Below, piece after piece: positions 1 through 8,517 of a DNA stretch of 64,000 nucleotides. The notes beneath the pieces were generated by a model. That model made no database searches. It was not told where the DNA came from and worked only from the letters and a program-made list of their open reading frames with translations. The DNA lies in assembly GCA_027307335.1 (NCBI GenBank), contig DAHUXD010000063.1:19301-83300 (forward strand), in the 5' to 3' direction. The first letter of the stretch is position 1, and the number at the start of each line of letters is the position of its first letter. This stretch comes from Acidobacteriota bacterium (GTDB taxonomy: Bacteria; Acidobacteriota; Thermoanaerobaculia; UBA5066; Gp7-AA6). Position numbers and translations under genes: made by a program.

Positions 1-46
1 GAGCCGCCGCGAGGAGAATCGCCGCGGCCGTCCCGACCGCTTCCAC
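1..46 (-). CDS. Possible start of a PotD-like binding protein (partial)
   Basis: Only about 15 codons lie inside the window. From a GTG at 46 the frame reads MEAVGTAAAILLAAA, a hydrophobic stretch that would suit the start of an exported protein. It begins 9 bases after the potC stop, where potABCD operons usually carry the periplasmic polyamine-binding protein. The n-region has no basic residue from this start, so the true start may be elsewhere. The call rests on position and hydrophobicity only. Confidence 0.35.
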   Translation of the reverse strand, partial: MEAVGTAAAILLAAA

Positions 47-54
47 GGCCCGGG

Positions 55-876
55 TCAGGACGTCTCCTCCCGCTCCGCCGGCCGACGCTGCAGCCGCTGC
101 GCGACCGCGATGAGGACGACGGTGACGGCGAGGATCAGCGTCGAGACGGCGTTGACCTCGGGCGTCACGCCGACCTTGAGCATCGAGTAGATCTGGAGCG
201 GGAGCGTCGTCGACCCGACGCCGGCGACGAACGACGTGATGACGTAGTCGTCGATCGAGATCGTGAAGGACAGGAGGGCGCCGGCGACGATGCCGGGCGC
301 GAGCAGCGGCAGGGTGACCCGGAAGAACGTCTGCGCCGGCCGGGCGCCGAGGTCGAGCGCCGCCTCCTCGAGCGAGCGGTCGAAACCCGCGAGCCGGGCG
401 CGCACCACGATCGCGACGTAGGAGACACAGAAGACGACGTGCGCGATCACGACCGTGAGGAGCGAGAGCCGGAACGCGAGCGCGCCGAAGAACGTCACGA
501 GCGCCGCGCCGAGGACGATCTCGGGGATGATCACCGGCAGGTACAGCAGCTGTCGCGTGAACCCCTCGCCGCGAAAGGTGTGCCGGCCGAGCGCGAGCGC
601 CACGAGGGTTCCGAGAACGGTCGCGATCAGGGTGGCCACGCCGCCGACGATCAGGCTGTTCTTCAGGGCGGCGAGGATCAGGTCGTTCTTCGCGAGGCTG
701 CGGTACCACTCCGTCGTTCCCCCCTCCCACACCGCCGTCTGCCGCGCGCGGTTGAACGAGAACACGACGAGGATGGCGATCGGCGCGTACAGGAACAGGT
801 ACACGAGCGCCGCGTAGGCGCCCAGGAGCCCGCCGCGACCCCTCATCGCGGCGTTCCCTCGCCGCGAGCTCGTCAT
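55..876 (-). CDS. potC: Spermidine/putrescine-type ABC transporter permease PotC
   Basis: 273-residue inner-membrane permease of the binding-protein-dependent family, taken to be the second membrane subunit of a polyamine importer. It has about six hydrophobic helices. The EAA cytoplasmic loop that contacts the ATPase reads EEAALDLGARPAQTF near residue 175. The length is normal for PotC. The ATG at 876 overlaps the potB stop by four bases (ATGA), which indicates translational coupling. An inner ATG 10 codons later is less likely. Substrate specificity (spermidine, putrescine or another cation) cannot be read from the permease. Confidence 0.9.
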   Translation of the reverse strand: MTSSRRGNAAMRGRGGLLGAYAALVYLFLYAPIAILVVFSFNRARQTAVWEGGTTEWYRSLAKNDLILAALKNSLIVGGVATLIATVLGTLVALALGRHTFRGEGFTRQLLYLPVIIPEIVLGAALVTFFGALAFRLSLLTVVIAHVVFCVSYVAIVVRARLAGFDRSLEEAALDLGARPAQTFFRVTLPLLAPGIVAGALLSFTISIDDYVITSFVAGVGSTTLPLQIYSMLKVGVTPEVNAVSTLILAVTVVLIAVAQRLQRRPAEREETS

Positions 877-1757
877 AACAGCACGTCCTCGCCCCTCCGC
901 CGCGTGTACCGGGCGTAGGCCCAGAGCAGCAGCAGCACGGCCGCGGTCAGCTCGAACGCGACCGCCGCGCCGAACGGCTTGTTCCGCGCGATCGCGAATT
1001 GGTTCTGGATCAGGTTGCCCGCGAGGATCGTCTTGGCGCCGCCGAGGAGGTCCGAGACGATGAACTGGCCGAGGCTCGGCACGAAGACGAGGACGATCCC
1101 GGCGACGATGCCCGGCATCGTCATCGGCACCGTGACGCGCCGGAGGGTCGCCGCGCGCGGCGCCCCGAGGTCGGCGGAGGCCTCGAGCAGCGAGCGGTCG
1201 AGCTTCTCGAGCGAGGCGTAGAGCGGCAGGATCATGAAGGGCAGCTCGCCGTAGATCAGGCCGATCAGGACCGCGAAGTCGTTGTAGAGGAGCTCGAGCG
1301 GCCGGTGCACGAGCCCGGCCGCGAGCAGCGCGTGATTCACCAGTCCCTCGGTGCGCAGGATGAACATCCACGCGTACGTGCGGATCAGGAAGCTCGTCCA
1401 GAACGGCACGACGACGAGGCCGAGCAGCAGCGGACGCCGGCGAGCCCGCGCCACGACCGCGATGTAGTACGCCGCCGGGAAGCTCACGACCAGGCACACG
1501 AGGGTCGTCACGACCGCCATCCAGAGCGACCGCCAGAAGATCTTGAGATAGATCGGGTGGAGGGACCGAGCGTAGTGCTCGAGGAACTTCCCCGACGCGA
1601 GATACGCGCCGAGGTCCCCGATCGGCTTCAGTCCCCCGTACGTGTCGCGGCGCGCGAAGCTGACGACGAAGAGGATCGCGAGGGGCAGCAGGAAGAAGAC
1701 GCCGAGCGTCGCCCAGGTCGGCAGGGCGAGGAGGACGCCCGCGCGGTCTCGCCTCAT
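873..1757 (-). CDS. potB: Spermidine/putrescine-type ABC transporter permease PotB
   Basis: 294-residue inner-membrane permease and partner of PotC. It starts MRRDRAGVLLALP and has six predicted membrane helices. The EAA loop reads LEASADLGAPRAATLRRVT near residue 185. The ATG at 1757 overlaps the potA stop (ATGA), so this start is preferred over an upstream in-frame ATG that would run 16 codons into potA. It is the middle gene of a coupled potA-potB-potC operon. Confidence 0.9.
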   Translation of the reverse strand: MRRDRAGVLLALPTWATLGVFFLLPLAILFVVSFARRDTYGGLKPIGDLGAYLASGKFLEHYARSLHPIYLKIFWRSLWMAVVTTLVCLVVSFPAAYYIAVVARARRRPLLLGLVVVPFWTSFLIRTYAWMFILRTEGLVNHALLAAGLVHRPLELLYNDFAVLIGLIYGELPFMILPLYASLEKLDRSLLEASADLGAPRAATLRRVTVPMTMPGIVAGIVLVFVPSLGQFIVSDLLGGAKTILAGNLIQNQFAIARNKPFGAAVAFELTAAVLLLLWAYARYTRRRGEDVLL

Positions 1758-2863
1758 CGATCCCCCGCCGTGGAAAGGAGAATGGCGTCGCGCGTCCGGA
1801 AGCACAGGAAGGCGCGCGCGCCCGCCGCGAACCGGGCGCCCTCATCGGGCCGCTCGTTCTGCTCGTACACGGAGAAGGCCTCGCCGCCGGGCCCGCGCAC
1901 GAGCCAGACCGTGCCGACGCCCTGGTAGACGCGGTCCTCGACCGTCACGGGAACGGACGGCACGCCGCGCGTCGAGAGGTCGTGCGTCCGCAGGTCGAGC
2001 TTCTCGGGGCGGACGACGAAGCGCAGCCGTTCGCCGGCGTTCCACTCCCGGCCCTCCCGCGGCAGCCGCGCGGCGGCTCCCCCGGGCAGCTCGATTGAGA
2101 CCGAGGCGGCGTCGCCGCCCCGCACGAAGACGTCGAAGAAGTTCGACGCGCCCATGAACGTCGCCACGAATTCGGTCGCCGGCCGCTCGAAGACCCGCGC
2201 GGCCTCGTCCAGCTGCTCGACGCGCCCGCGGTTCATCACCGCGATGCGGTCGCTCATCGTCAGCGCCTCCTCCTGATCGTGCGTCACGAAGACGAACGTG
2301 ATGCCGAGCGAGCGCTGGAGCTGCTTGAGCTGGACCTGCACCTCCTTGCGGAGCTTCTGGTCGAGCGCGCCGAGCGGCTCGTCGAGCAGGAGGACCTCCG
2401 GCTCGAGCGCGAGGGCGCGGGCGAGCGCGACGCGCTGGCGCTGCCCGCCGGAGAGCTGGTCGGGCCGGCGCGACTCGTACCCCGTCAGCTGGACGAGCGC
2501 GAGGGCGGCCGCGACGCGGCGCGGCTCGTCGCCGCGCGGAACCCCGTGGTAGCGCATCCCGAAGGCCACGTTCTCGCCGACCGAGAGGTGCGGGAAGAGC
2601 GCGTAGTGCTGGAAGACCATGTTCACGGGCCGGCCGTAGGGCGCCGTGCGGGTGACGTCCTCGCCGTGGATGCGGATCGAGCCGGCGGTCGGCAGCTCGA
2701 AACCGCCGATCATGCGGAGCAGCGTCGTCTTCCCGCAGCCGGACGGGCCGAGGAGCGAGAAGAACTCGCCGGCGCGGATGTCGAGGGTCACCGCGTCCAC
2801 GGCGGCGACGTCCCCGAACCGCTTCGTCAGCCCACGGATCTCGACGGCGGACACGGTGGACAC
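1754..2863 (-). CDS. potA: Spermidine/putrescine-type ABC transporter ATP-binding protein PotA
   Basis: About 369-residue cytoplasmic ATPase that energises import through PotBC. Visible motifs are Walker A (GPSGCGKTT, near residue 40), the LSGGQRQR signature, Walker B (LLLDEPLGALD) and the H-loop (VTHDQEEAL). A C-terminal TOBE-like domain from about residue 250 is typical of this subfamily. No ATG fits. GTG at 2863 or GTG at 2854 are the plausible starts, so the N-terminus is uncertain by three residues. A palindrome at 2876-2910 separates it from the upstream receptor gene. Confidence 0.92.
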   Translation of the reverse strand: MSTVSAVEIRGLTKRFGDVAAVDAVTLDIRAGEFFSLLGPSGCGKTTLLRMIGGFELPTAGSIRIHGEDVTRTAPYGRPVNMVFQHYALFPHLSVGENVAFGMRYHGVPRGDEPRRVAAALALVQLTGYESRRPDQLSGGQRQRVALARALALEPEVLLLDEPLGALDQKLRKEVQVQLKQLQRSLGITFVFVTHDQEEALTMSDRIAVMNRGRVEQLDEAARVFERPATEFVATFMGASNFFDVFVRGGDAASVSIELPGGAAARLPREGREWNAGERLRFVVRPEKLDLRTHDLSTRGVPSVPVTVEDRVYQGVGTVWLVRGPGGEAFSVYEQNERPDEGARFAAGARAFLCFRTRDAILLSTAGDR

Positions 2864-2875
2864 GGGCGACAGTCT

Positions 2876-2910
2876 GTCATCCCGAGCGACGCGAAGCCGC
2901 CCGGGATGAC
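2876..2910. repeat. Inverted repeat between receptor gene and potA
   Basis: Perfect 9-base arms (GTCATCCCG at 2876-2884 and CGGGATGAC at 2902-2910) flank a 17-base GC-rich loop. The hairpin lies just downstream of the receptor gene, 12 bases before potA. It could terminate or attenuate read-through on the minus strand. There is no U-tract. The GTCATCCCG...CGGGATGAC form resembles common intergenic palindromic repeats. Confidence 0.55.
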
Positions 2911-2924
2911 CGTTCGGGACTCGT

Positions 2925-5693
2925 CTAGAAGCTGACCCGCAGCCCCAGCCGCAGCGTGCGCGGCTGCTGGAACTGGTTGCCCTGGCCGTAGTGCGCGTTC
3001 GTCGGCGTGGGCGAGCTGTTGTCGGCCTGCACGAACGCCCACACCTGGTCCACCTGCGTGACCTGCTGCCGGTTGAGCACGTTGAAGAGGCTCGCGAGCA
3101 CGTGGACAGTGACGGGGCCGAGCTGGAGGGCATAGTCGCCCTGGAGGTCGATCTCGTAGAGAGACGGCGAGCGGCCCTCGCTGCCGCGCGGCGTGATGAA
3201 GAGCTCGGGGCCGGCGTAGCCGTCCCACCAGCCGATGCGCGACAGCGGCGTGCCCGACTCGTAGTAGCCCGATGCCGACAGCGTCAGGTTGAACGGAAAG
3301 ACGTACGCGACCTGCAGCTTGGCCTGATGCGGGCGGTCGAGCGTCAGCCGTCCGTAGGCGTTCACCTCGAACTCGGGATAGTCGAAGTCGTCGGTGATGT
3401 TCGGATCGCGCGCGAAGAATCCGCCCACCGCGCGGTAGGCGCCGTCGTAGTTGCCCTCGAGCGACGAGTACAGGTAGCTCGCGTACAGCATCCAGTGGTC
3501 CGAGAGCTGCTTCTGCGCCGTGAACTCGATGCCGCGGAAGTAGCGCTTGGCCAGCGGGAACCCCGGCGCCATGGTGCTCTCCCCCGGGTTGAAGAAGCCG
3601 TAGTTGTCGCAGACGTCGACCGGCACGCACGTGTCCTCGAGCGCGCGCTGGATCGCGCGGTAGATGCCGCGCACCCCGACGCCCCAGCTCGTGCCGAGCT
3701 GCATCTCGACGCCGGCGATGATCTCGGTCGAGTAGGGCGACTTCAGGTTGGGGTCCACCTGGTCCGCGGGCGCGCCCCGGATGACGCACGTCGTGTTGTC
3801 CGTGTTGGCCGCCGGATCGCAGTTCAGGTCGGTCGGCGAGAAGTTGAACGTGGCGCCGTCGCGCTCTCCGTTGAGCGACCGCACGTTCATGTCCATCGCG
3901 ATCGTCGGCGCGAACTCGCTGTACGAGGCGAAGAGCTTGGACCGTCCGTTCTTCAGGAAGTCCCAGGAGAATCCGACGCGCGGCGAGAAGTGGTTGACGT
4001 TGATGAACGTGATGTTGTCGAGTCCGTGGACCCACTGCTGGTCGAACCGCAGGCCCACGTTGACGGTCAGGTTCTCGAGGACGTTCCACCGGTCCTGGGC
4101 GAAGGCGCCGAGGACGTCGTTGTGCGGGGTCGCGTGATACGGCGCCGCCTGCGCGTTGTCGATCGTCGAGTCGAGGCTCGCGAAGAACTGGTGGTTGTAG
4201 ACGAGGCGCTGCTGCGGGTCGTTGGGGAACGGCGGCTGGATCACGACGAGCTGGCCGCCGTTGAACGTGCGCACGACGTCCGCGTCGATGCGCTGGTAGG
4301 CGCCGCCGACCTTGATGTCGTGGTTGCCCAGGATGTACGTCGCGTCCGCGGCGTAGTCGTAGCGCGTGAACTTCTTGTCGGCGAGGATGCCGTTGCCCTC
4401 CGTCCCGGCGAAGCCGCCCGACGCGGTGACGACGTCGCCGGTGTTGTCCTGGTACGGGATGCCGACGCCGCCCGGCGCCGGAAGCACGACGTTCGTCTCG
4501 TTGTGGTACGCGAACATGCCGGTGACGAGCCACTTGCTCGACACCTGACCCTGGTAGCGGAACCCGAAGTCGGTGCCTCCGATCGACTGCGTGCCCAGAT
4601 AGGTCGACGGCGGCCCGATGATCGGGCCGATCGCGCCGTTGTCGTTCGTGGGATCGCCGAAGACCGTCCCGATCACCGTGTTCGAGTCGTTGATGTGCCA
4701 GGTCAGCTTGCCGGAGAAGAGGTTCGCCTTGGTGTCGAGGTTGGTGATGTTGCCCGTCTCCGGACCGGTCGTGACCTGGCGGTCGATCGTGTTGGTCGTG
4801 TGGTCGTACGCGCCGAAGAACCAGAGGCTGTCCTTCAGAACGTACCCGCCGATGTCCGCGCCGTAGTCGTCCTTCGTGAACCCCGTCGGAATCCCCTCCG
4901 AGGAGACCGCGTCGAGGTGCTTGTTGCCGGCCTGCAGGCTCTGGTTGTCGAAGTAGCCGAAGGCGTCCCCGTGGAACTCGTTGCCTCCCGACTTGGTGAC
5001 GACGTTCAGGATGCCGCCCTGCGCCCCGCTGTACTCGGCCTCGTAGCCCCCGGACTTCAGCTCGACCTCCTGAATGAACTCGAAGTTCAAGACCTTGCCC
5101 TGGTTCCCGATCTCGACCCCGGTCGTGTTGGCGCCGTCGACGTAGAAGTTGTTTTCGAGCCCCGTCGAGCCGTACACGGTGATCGACTGCTGGCGCACGT
5201 CGGAGTTGTCGGTGTTGACGCCGCTCGCGAGCTGCGCGACGTCGGCGTAATTGCGTCCGGTCGGCAGGGCCTGGAAGGCCTTGGCGTCGAGGTTGCGGCC
5301 GACCGTGTTCGACTCGGTCTCGACCGGGACCGCCTGGCCGGTGACCATGACCTCCGCCGTCGCGGCTGCGACCAGCTCGATCGTGATCGACGCCGCCTGG
5401 GAGAGCGCGAGCCGCACGTTCTCGGTCCTCGTCGCGAAGCCCTGGAGCTGAGCGGTCACGGTGTAGGAGCCGGGCGGCAGCAGAGTCAGGATGAAGTGCC
5501 CGTCCTTGTCGGTCACCGCCGTCTTCGTCCCCTGGAGATTCGCGCTCTTCGCCTCGACGGCGACGCCGGGGAGCGCCGTGCCTCCGGCCACCACCGTGCC
5601 GCGGATGCTTCCCGTGGTCTGTGCGAAGACCGGACGAATCGCTGCGAGGGAGACGAGGAGAGCGAAGATCAAGCGCCGGCGAGCCGTCTTCAT
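2925..5693 (-). CDS. TonB-dependent receptor-like protein with carboxypeptidase-regulatory domain
   Basis: 922-residue outer-membrane protein. A signal peptide (MKTARRRLIFALLVSLAA, cleavage near residue 24) is followed by a CarboxypepD_reg-like beta-sandwich (about 26-110), a plug-like domain (about 115-235) and a long beta-barrel ending in LRLGLRVSF, the aromatic end expected of barrel proteins. This Oar-like architecture is abundant in acidobacteria and is usually tied to uptake of large substrates or to surface adhesion. The substrate is unknown. The ATG at 5693 has a good AGAGGAG site about 8 bases upstream and a TTGACA promoter at 5739-5768. The gene stands alone. Confidence 0.88.
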   Translation of the reverse strand: MKTARRRLIFALLVSLAAIRPVFAQTTGSIRGTVVAGGTALPGVAVEAKSANLQGTKTAVTDKDGHFILTLLPPGSYTVTAQLQGFATRTENVRLALSQAASITIELVAAATAEVMVTGQAVPVETESNTVGRNLDAKAFQALPTGRNYADVAQLASGVNTDNSDVRQQSITVYGSTGLENNFYVDGANTTGVEIGNQGKVLNFEFIQEVELKSGGYEAEYSGAQGGILNVVTKSGGNEFHGDAFGYFDNQSLQAGNKHLDAVSSEGIPTGFTKDDYGADIGGYVLKDSLWFFGAYDHTTNTIDRQVTTGPETGNITNLDTKANLFSGKLTWHINDSNTVIGTVFGDPTNDNGAIGPIIGPPSTYLGTQSIGGTDFGFRYQGQVSSKWLVTGMFAYHNETNVVLPAPGGVGIPYQDNTGDVVTASGGFAGTEGNGILADKKFTRYDYAADATYILGNHDIKVGGAYQRIDADVVRTFNGGQLVVIQPPFPNDPQQRLVYNHQFFASLDSTIDNAQAAPYHATPHNDVLGAFAQDRWNVLENLTVNVGLRFDQQWVHGLDNITFINVNHFSPRVGFSWDFLKNGRSKLFASYSEFAPTIAMDMNVRSLNGERDGATFNFSPTDLNCDPAANTDNTTCVIRGAPADQVDPNLKSPYSTEIIAGVEMQLGTSWGVGVRGIYRAIQRALEDTCVPVDVCDNYGFFNPGESTMAPGFPLAKRYFRGIEFTAQKQLSDHWMLYASYLYSSLEGNYDGAYRAVGGFFARDPNITDDFDYPEFEVNAYGRLTLDRPHQAKLQVAYVFPFNLTLSASGYYESGTPLSRIGWWDGYAGPELFITPRGSEGRSPSLYEIDLQGDYALQLGPVTVHVLASLFNVLNRQQVTQVDQVWAFVQADNSSPTPTNAHYGQGNQFQQPRTLRLGLRVSF

Positions 5694-5738
5694 GACGGGG
5701 CTCCTCTCTAATTCAGGTGAACCGTTAACGCTGGCGTA

Positions 5739-5768
5739 ACGCTAGTGTCGGCGCGGAGCGCCTGTCAA
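5739..5768 (-). promoter_or_regulatory. Promoter of the TonB-type receptor gene
   Basis: Read on the minus strand, a perfect TTGACA (5768-5763) is followed after 18 bases by TAGCGT (5744-5739), about 45 bases before the receptor ATG. Two copies of the hexamer TAACGC (plus strand, 5726-5731 and 5737-5742) are spaced 11 bases apart and overlap the -10 and start region. They could be operator half-sites. Confidence 0.5.
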
Positions 5769-5771
5769 GAC

Positions 5772-5915
5772 TCACTCGCGGCGGGGAAACGCCGCGTCGA
5801 ACCCGGGACCGAGCCAAGGGAGGGCCCGGGTTCGATCAGGAGTTCACCCGCGGCGGGGAAACGCCGCGTCGAACCCGGGACCGAGCGAAGGGAGGGCCCG
5901 GGTTCGATCAGGAGG
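5772..5915. repeat. Tandem double-hairpin repeat, two 72-base copies
   Basis: Two nearly identical 72-base units (5772-5843 and 5844-5915) differ at only a few positions. Each unit holds two stems: a GCGGCG/CGCCGC hairpin, then a larger TCGAACCCGGG/CCCGGGTTCGA hairpin with a loop around GAGCGAAGGGAG. A third diverged relative lies at 10756-10816. The unit therefore looks like an interspersed palindromic element and not a gene-specific terminator. Confidence 0.75.
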
Positions 5916-5978
5916 GAGTCAGGCCGCGATTCGGAGAAAACTGACCGGCAGTCTCCCCGATACGTTCGGCAGCGGAGA

Positions 5979-6491
5979 CTAGCGGCGCGAGCGGTCGAGG
6001 ATGCGGGCGATGTCCTTCAATTCGCGGAGGACCGCGCGCCGGTCGAAGTCCGGCGCCGCCGGTGGCGGGATCTTCGCGACGGGAGCGGGCGCCGGGGACG
6101 GCTTCGCGGCGGCAGCGGCCTCGCGCGGAGGGGCCGCGAGCGATTTGGGCTGTGGAGGCGGCGGCGCCTTCGGAGCGGGCGTCGGCTCCGCCTTGCGCTG
6201 CTCCATCGGCGGCGGCGCGGGCGCGAGCCCGTCGTCGAAGCGGCCCTCGGCGATCTCCGATTCGAGGCGCTTCTTCGCGCCCGCCACCGTGAAACCCTCG
6301 TCGTAGAGGAGCTCGCGGATGCGCGCGATGATCTTCACGTCGCGCGCGGTGTAGAGCTTGGCGGCGCCCTTGTCCTTGCCCTCGGAGAGCGCGGGGAATT
6401 CCGTCTCCCAGTAGCGGAGGACGTAGGGCGCGACCTCCGCGATGCGGCACGCTTCGGCGGGCCGGTAGACCTCGGCGTTCCCCTTCGCCAC
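5979..6491 (-). CDS. MerR-family transcriptional regulator
   Basis: 170-residue predicted DNA-binding protein. The N-terminal MerR winged helix-turn-helix spans about residues 8-75 (YRPAEACRIAEVAPYVLRYW, then YTARDVKIIARIRELLYDEG). It is followed by a Pro/Ala-rich linker (about 90-145) and a short C-terminal helix (RRAVLRELKDIARILD). No effector-binding domain or metal-binding Cys cluster is seen, so it belongs with the small MerR-like proteins of unknown signal. It lies immediately downstream of der on the same strand. Confidence 0.8.
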   Translation of the reverse strand: MAKGNAEVYRPAEACRIAEVAPYVLRYWETEFPALSEGKDKGAAKLYTARDVKIIARIRELLYDEGFTVAGAKKRLESEIAEGRFDDGLAPAPPPMEQRKAEPTPAPKAPPPPQPKSLAAPPREAAAAAKPSPAPAPVAKIPPPAAPDFDRRAVLRELKDIARILDRSRR

Positions 6492-6500
6492 GACGTTAAT

Positions 6501-7931
6501 CTACCCTGAACGCGCCTTCCGGCGGGAATACTTTGCACGCGATCCCGCCGATGGTTCCCGCCGGCCGGAGCGCTCGCGCACGCGGATGCGGATCGGCGTT
6601 CCCGAGAAGTCGGCCGACTCGCGCAGCAGGTTCTCGATGCGCCGCTCCTCCGAGAAGTGAAGCGGCTCGCGCCGACTCGCGACGAGGGCGAACGCGGGCG
6701 GCGCGACGCCGGTCTGCGCGACGTAGTAGACCTTCAGCGTCCGGCCCGCCGCCGTGCGCGGGGCCTTGTCCCGGAGCGCCCGGCCGAGCACGCGGTTGAG
6801 CTCCCCGGTCGGGATGCGACGGTGGCAGTTCTCGGCCACCTTCGCCGCCTCCGCCAGCACGCGGCCGACGCCGCGCCCGGTCTTCGCCGAGATCAGGAGG
6901 ATCGGCGCATGCCGCGCGAACGGGATCTGCGAGGCGAGCGCCTGCCGGAAGTCGTCCGCGGTGCCCTCCTCGCGCCGGGCGGCGACGTCCCACTTGTTGG
7001 CGACCAGGACGAGCCCCTTCCCGGCCGCGTCGGCATCCCCCGCGATGGCCGCGTCCTGGCCGGTCGGTCCCTCGCTCGCGTCGACGACGAGCAGCGCGAC
7101 GTCGCAGTCCTCGATCCGCTTGCGCGCCTGCACGACCGACAGGACCTCGGCGCCTCTCTCGGTGCGCCCGCGGCGGCGGATGCCGGCCGTGTCGACGAGC
7201 CGGAACCGGCGGCCGCCGGCCTCGATCGCCGTATCCACCGCGTCGCGCGTCGTGCCCGCGACGTCGGAGACGATCGCCCGCTCCTCGCCGAGGAGCGCAT
7301 TGACGAGCGACGACTTCCCCACGTTCGGCCGGCCCACGACGGCGAGCGCGATCTCGGGCGCCTCCTCCCGTGCCTCCGGCTCCTCCGCCGGCGCCTCCGC
7401 CGGCGCCTCCGCGCGGCCCGACGCCGAGAGGCGCTCGCCGATCGCGCCGCGCAGGTCGTCGATGCCGATGTCGTGCTCGGCGGAGACGCCGTAGACCTCG
7501 GAGAAGCCCAGCTCCCAGGCCTCCGCCTCGCCGTCGGCCGCCTCCCGGCGGTCGACCTTGTTCGCCACGACGACGCACGGCCGGCCGGCCTCGCGGACGA
7601 CGCGGGCGGCGACGCGGTCGCCGGGCAGGATCCCCTGCGACCCGTCGATCACCAGGAGCACGAGGTCCGCCGACCGGATCGCGGCGAGCGCGCGGTCGCG
7701 GACCGCCGCGGGGATCGCGTCGCGGCCCTCGGGGTCGTAGCCGCCGGTGTCGGCGAGCCGGAACGAGCGGCCGTCCGCGAGCGACGCATCGGCCTCGACG
7801 ACATCGCGGGTCATCCCCGGCAGGTCGTGCACGATCGCCCTCCGCCGCCGCACGAGCCGGTTGAAGAGGGAGGACTTGCCCACGTTCGGCCGCCCGGCGA
7901 CGACGACGCGGAAGGGGGTCAGGTCTCTCAA
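6501..7931 (-). CDS. der: Ribosome-assembly GTPase Der (EngA)
   Basis: About 476-residue cytoplasmic GTPase needed for 50S subunit maturation. It has two tandem GTPase domains. Each has a P-loop GRPNVGKSS, a switch-II DTxG (DTGGYDPEG, DTAGIRRRG) and an NKxD base-recognition motif (NKVDRRE, NKWD). A C-terminal KH-like domain ends in a basic tail. Length is normal. The start is unusual: no ATG lies near the first P-loop. The best candidate is TTG at 7931, giving MRDLTPFRVVVAG, and this codon lies inside one arm of an 18-base inverted repeat (7915-7976). No clear ribosome-binding site precedes it. Confidence 0.93.
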   Translation of the reverse strand: MRDLTPFRVVVAGRPNVGKSSLFNRLVRRRRAIVHDLPGMTRDVVEADASLADGRSFRLADTGGYDPEGRDAIPAAVRDRALAAIRSADLVLLVIDGSQGILPGDRVAARVVREAGRPCVVVANKVDRREAADGEAEAWELGFSEVYGVSAEHDIGIDDLRGAIGERLSASGRAEAPAEAPAEEPEAREEAPEIALAVVGRPNVGKSSLVNALLGEERAIVSDVAGTTRDAVDTAIEAGGRRFRLVDTAGIRRRGRTERGAEVLSVVQARKRIEDCDVALLVVDASEGPTGQDAAIAGDADAAGKGLVLVANKWDVAARREEGTADDFRQALASQIPFARHAPILLISAKTGRGVGRVLAEAAKVAENCHRRIPTGELNRVLGRALRDKAPRTAAGRTLKVYYVAQTGVAPPAFALVASRREPLHFSEERRIENLLRESADFSGTPIRIRVRERSGRREPSAGSRAKYSRRKARSG

Positions 7932-7976
7932 AGAGCGTTTCGCCCGTCGAAGATCACCTTTGAGAGACCTGACCCC
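7915..7976. repeat. 18-base perfect inverted repeat overlapping the der start
   Basis: The arms 7915-7932 (GGGGTCAGGTCTCTCAAA) and 7959-7976 (its exact reverse complement) enclose 26 bases. The left arm overlaps the first codons of der and supplies its likely TTG start. The right arm ends 8 bases before the stop of the lipoprotein gene. The element resembles a small mobile palindrome inserted between two co-transcribed genes. Confidence 0.8.
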
Positions 7977-7983
7977 ACCGGGA

Positions 7984-8517
7984 TCAGCTCTTCTTCGGGA
8001 CCCCGCCCTCGAGATGCAGCTGGTACTTCGGGTTCTCGAACGGGTGCACGTCGGGGAAGCGGTTGAAGATCCATCCCGCGAAGACTTCCTTGCCCTTCTG
8101 GAACACCGTGATGCGCGCCGCCGGGTTCTGCTCCTCGACTCCCTGCGACGTGATCGCGCCGCCCCCCATCGTGAACGACGGGAGATAGACGTCGGCGCGC
8201 ACCACGTACGTGGGGTCCGGCAGCGGCGTGGCGCCATTGAGCGGCACCTCGATGACGCCGGTCTCTCCGCTCGACTTGTCCTTCCAGGAGAGGCGCACGC
8301 CGGCGTAGGCCTGCTGCACCTCCGGCGGAACCTCGAGGCGGTTGGGCACGTCCGGCGCCGGGCCCGCGGCCGGCTGGCCCGGGGCCGTGCCGTCCGTCAT
8401 CCGCTCGTGCGAGATCGCCATGCGCACGTTCGGGTCCGGTCGGCCGCGCTCCCTGCAGGCCAGAGCGCCCGGCACGGCGAGCACGGGAACCAGAACGAGC
8501 GCGAAACGGAATCTCAT
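7984..8517 (-). CDS. DUF2155-like lipoprotein
   Basis: 177-residue predicted exported lipoprotein. A hydrophobic leader (MRFRFALVLVPVLAVPGALA) is followed by Cys21, a plausible though imperfect lipobox. The C-terminal half (about 95-170) has the pattern FKGKEVFAGWIFNRFPDVHP-like with FENPKYQLHL, matching what I recall of DUF2155 (GWLF..FP..H.FEHP.Y). The function of that family is unknown. Its ATG overlaps the rnr stop (ATGA), so it is probably co-translated with RNase R. (The family match is from memory.). Confidence 0.7.
   Translation of the reverse strand: MRFRFALVLVPVLAVPGALACRERGRPDPNVRMAISHERMTDGTAPGQPAAGPAPDVPNRLEVPPEVQQAYAGVRLSWKDKSSGETGVIEVPLNGATPLPDPTYVVRADVYLPSFTMGGGAITSQGVEEQNPAARITVFQKGKEVFAGWIFNRFPDVHPFENPKYQLHLEGGVPKKS

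Noticed and set aside
2991..5711. 906-codon frame opposite the TonB-type receptor
   Set aside because: Antisense shadow with no motif; the receptor has a leader, promoter and ribosome site.
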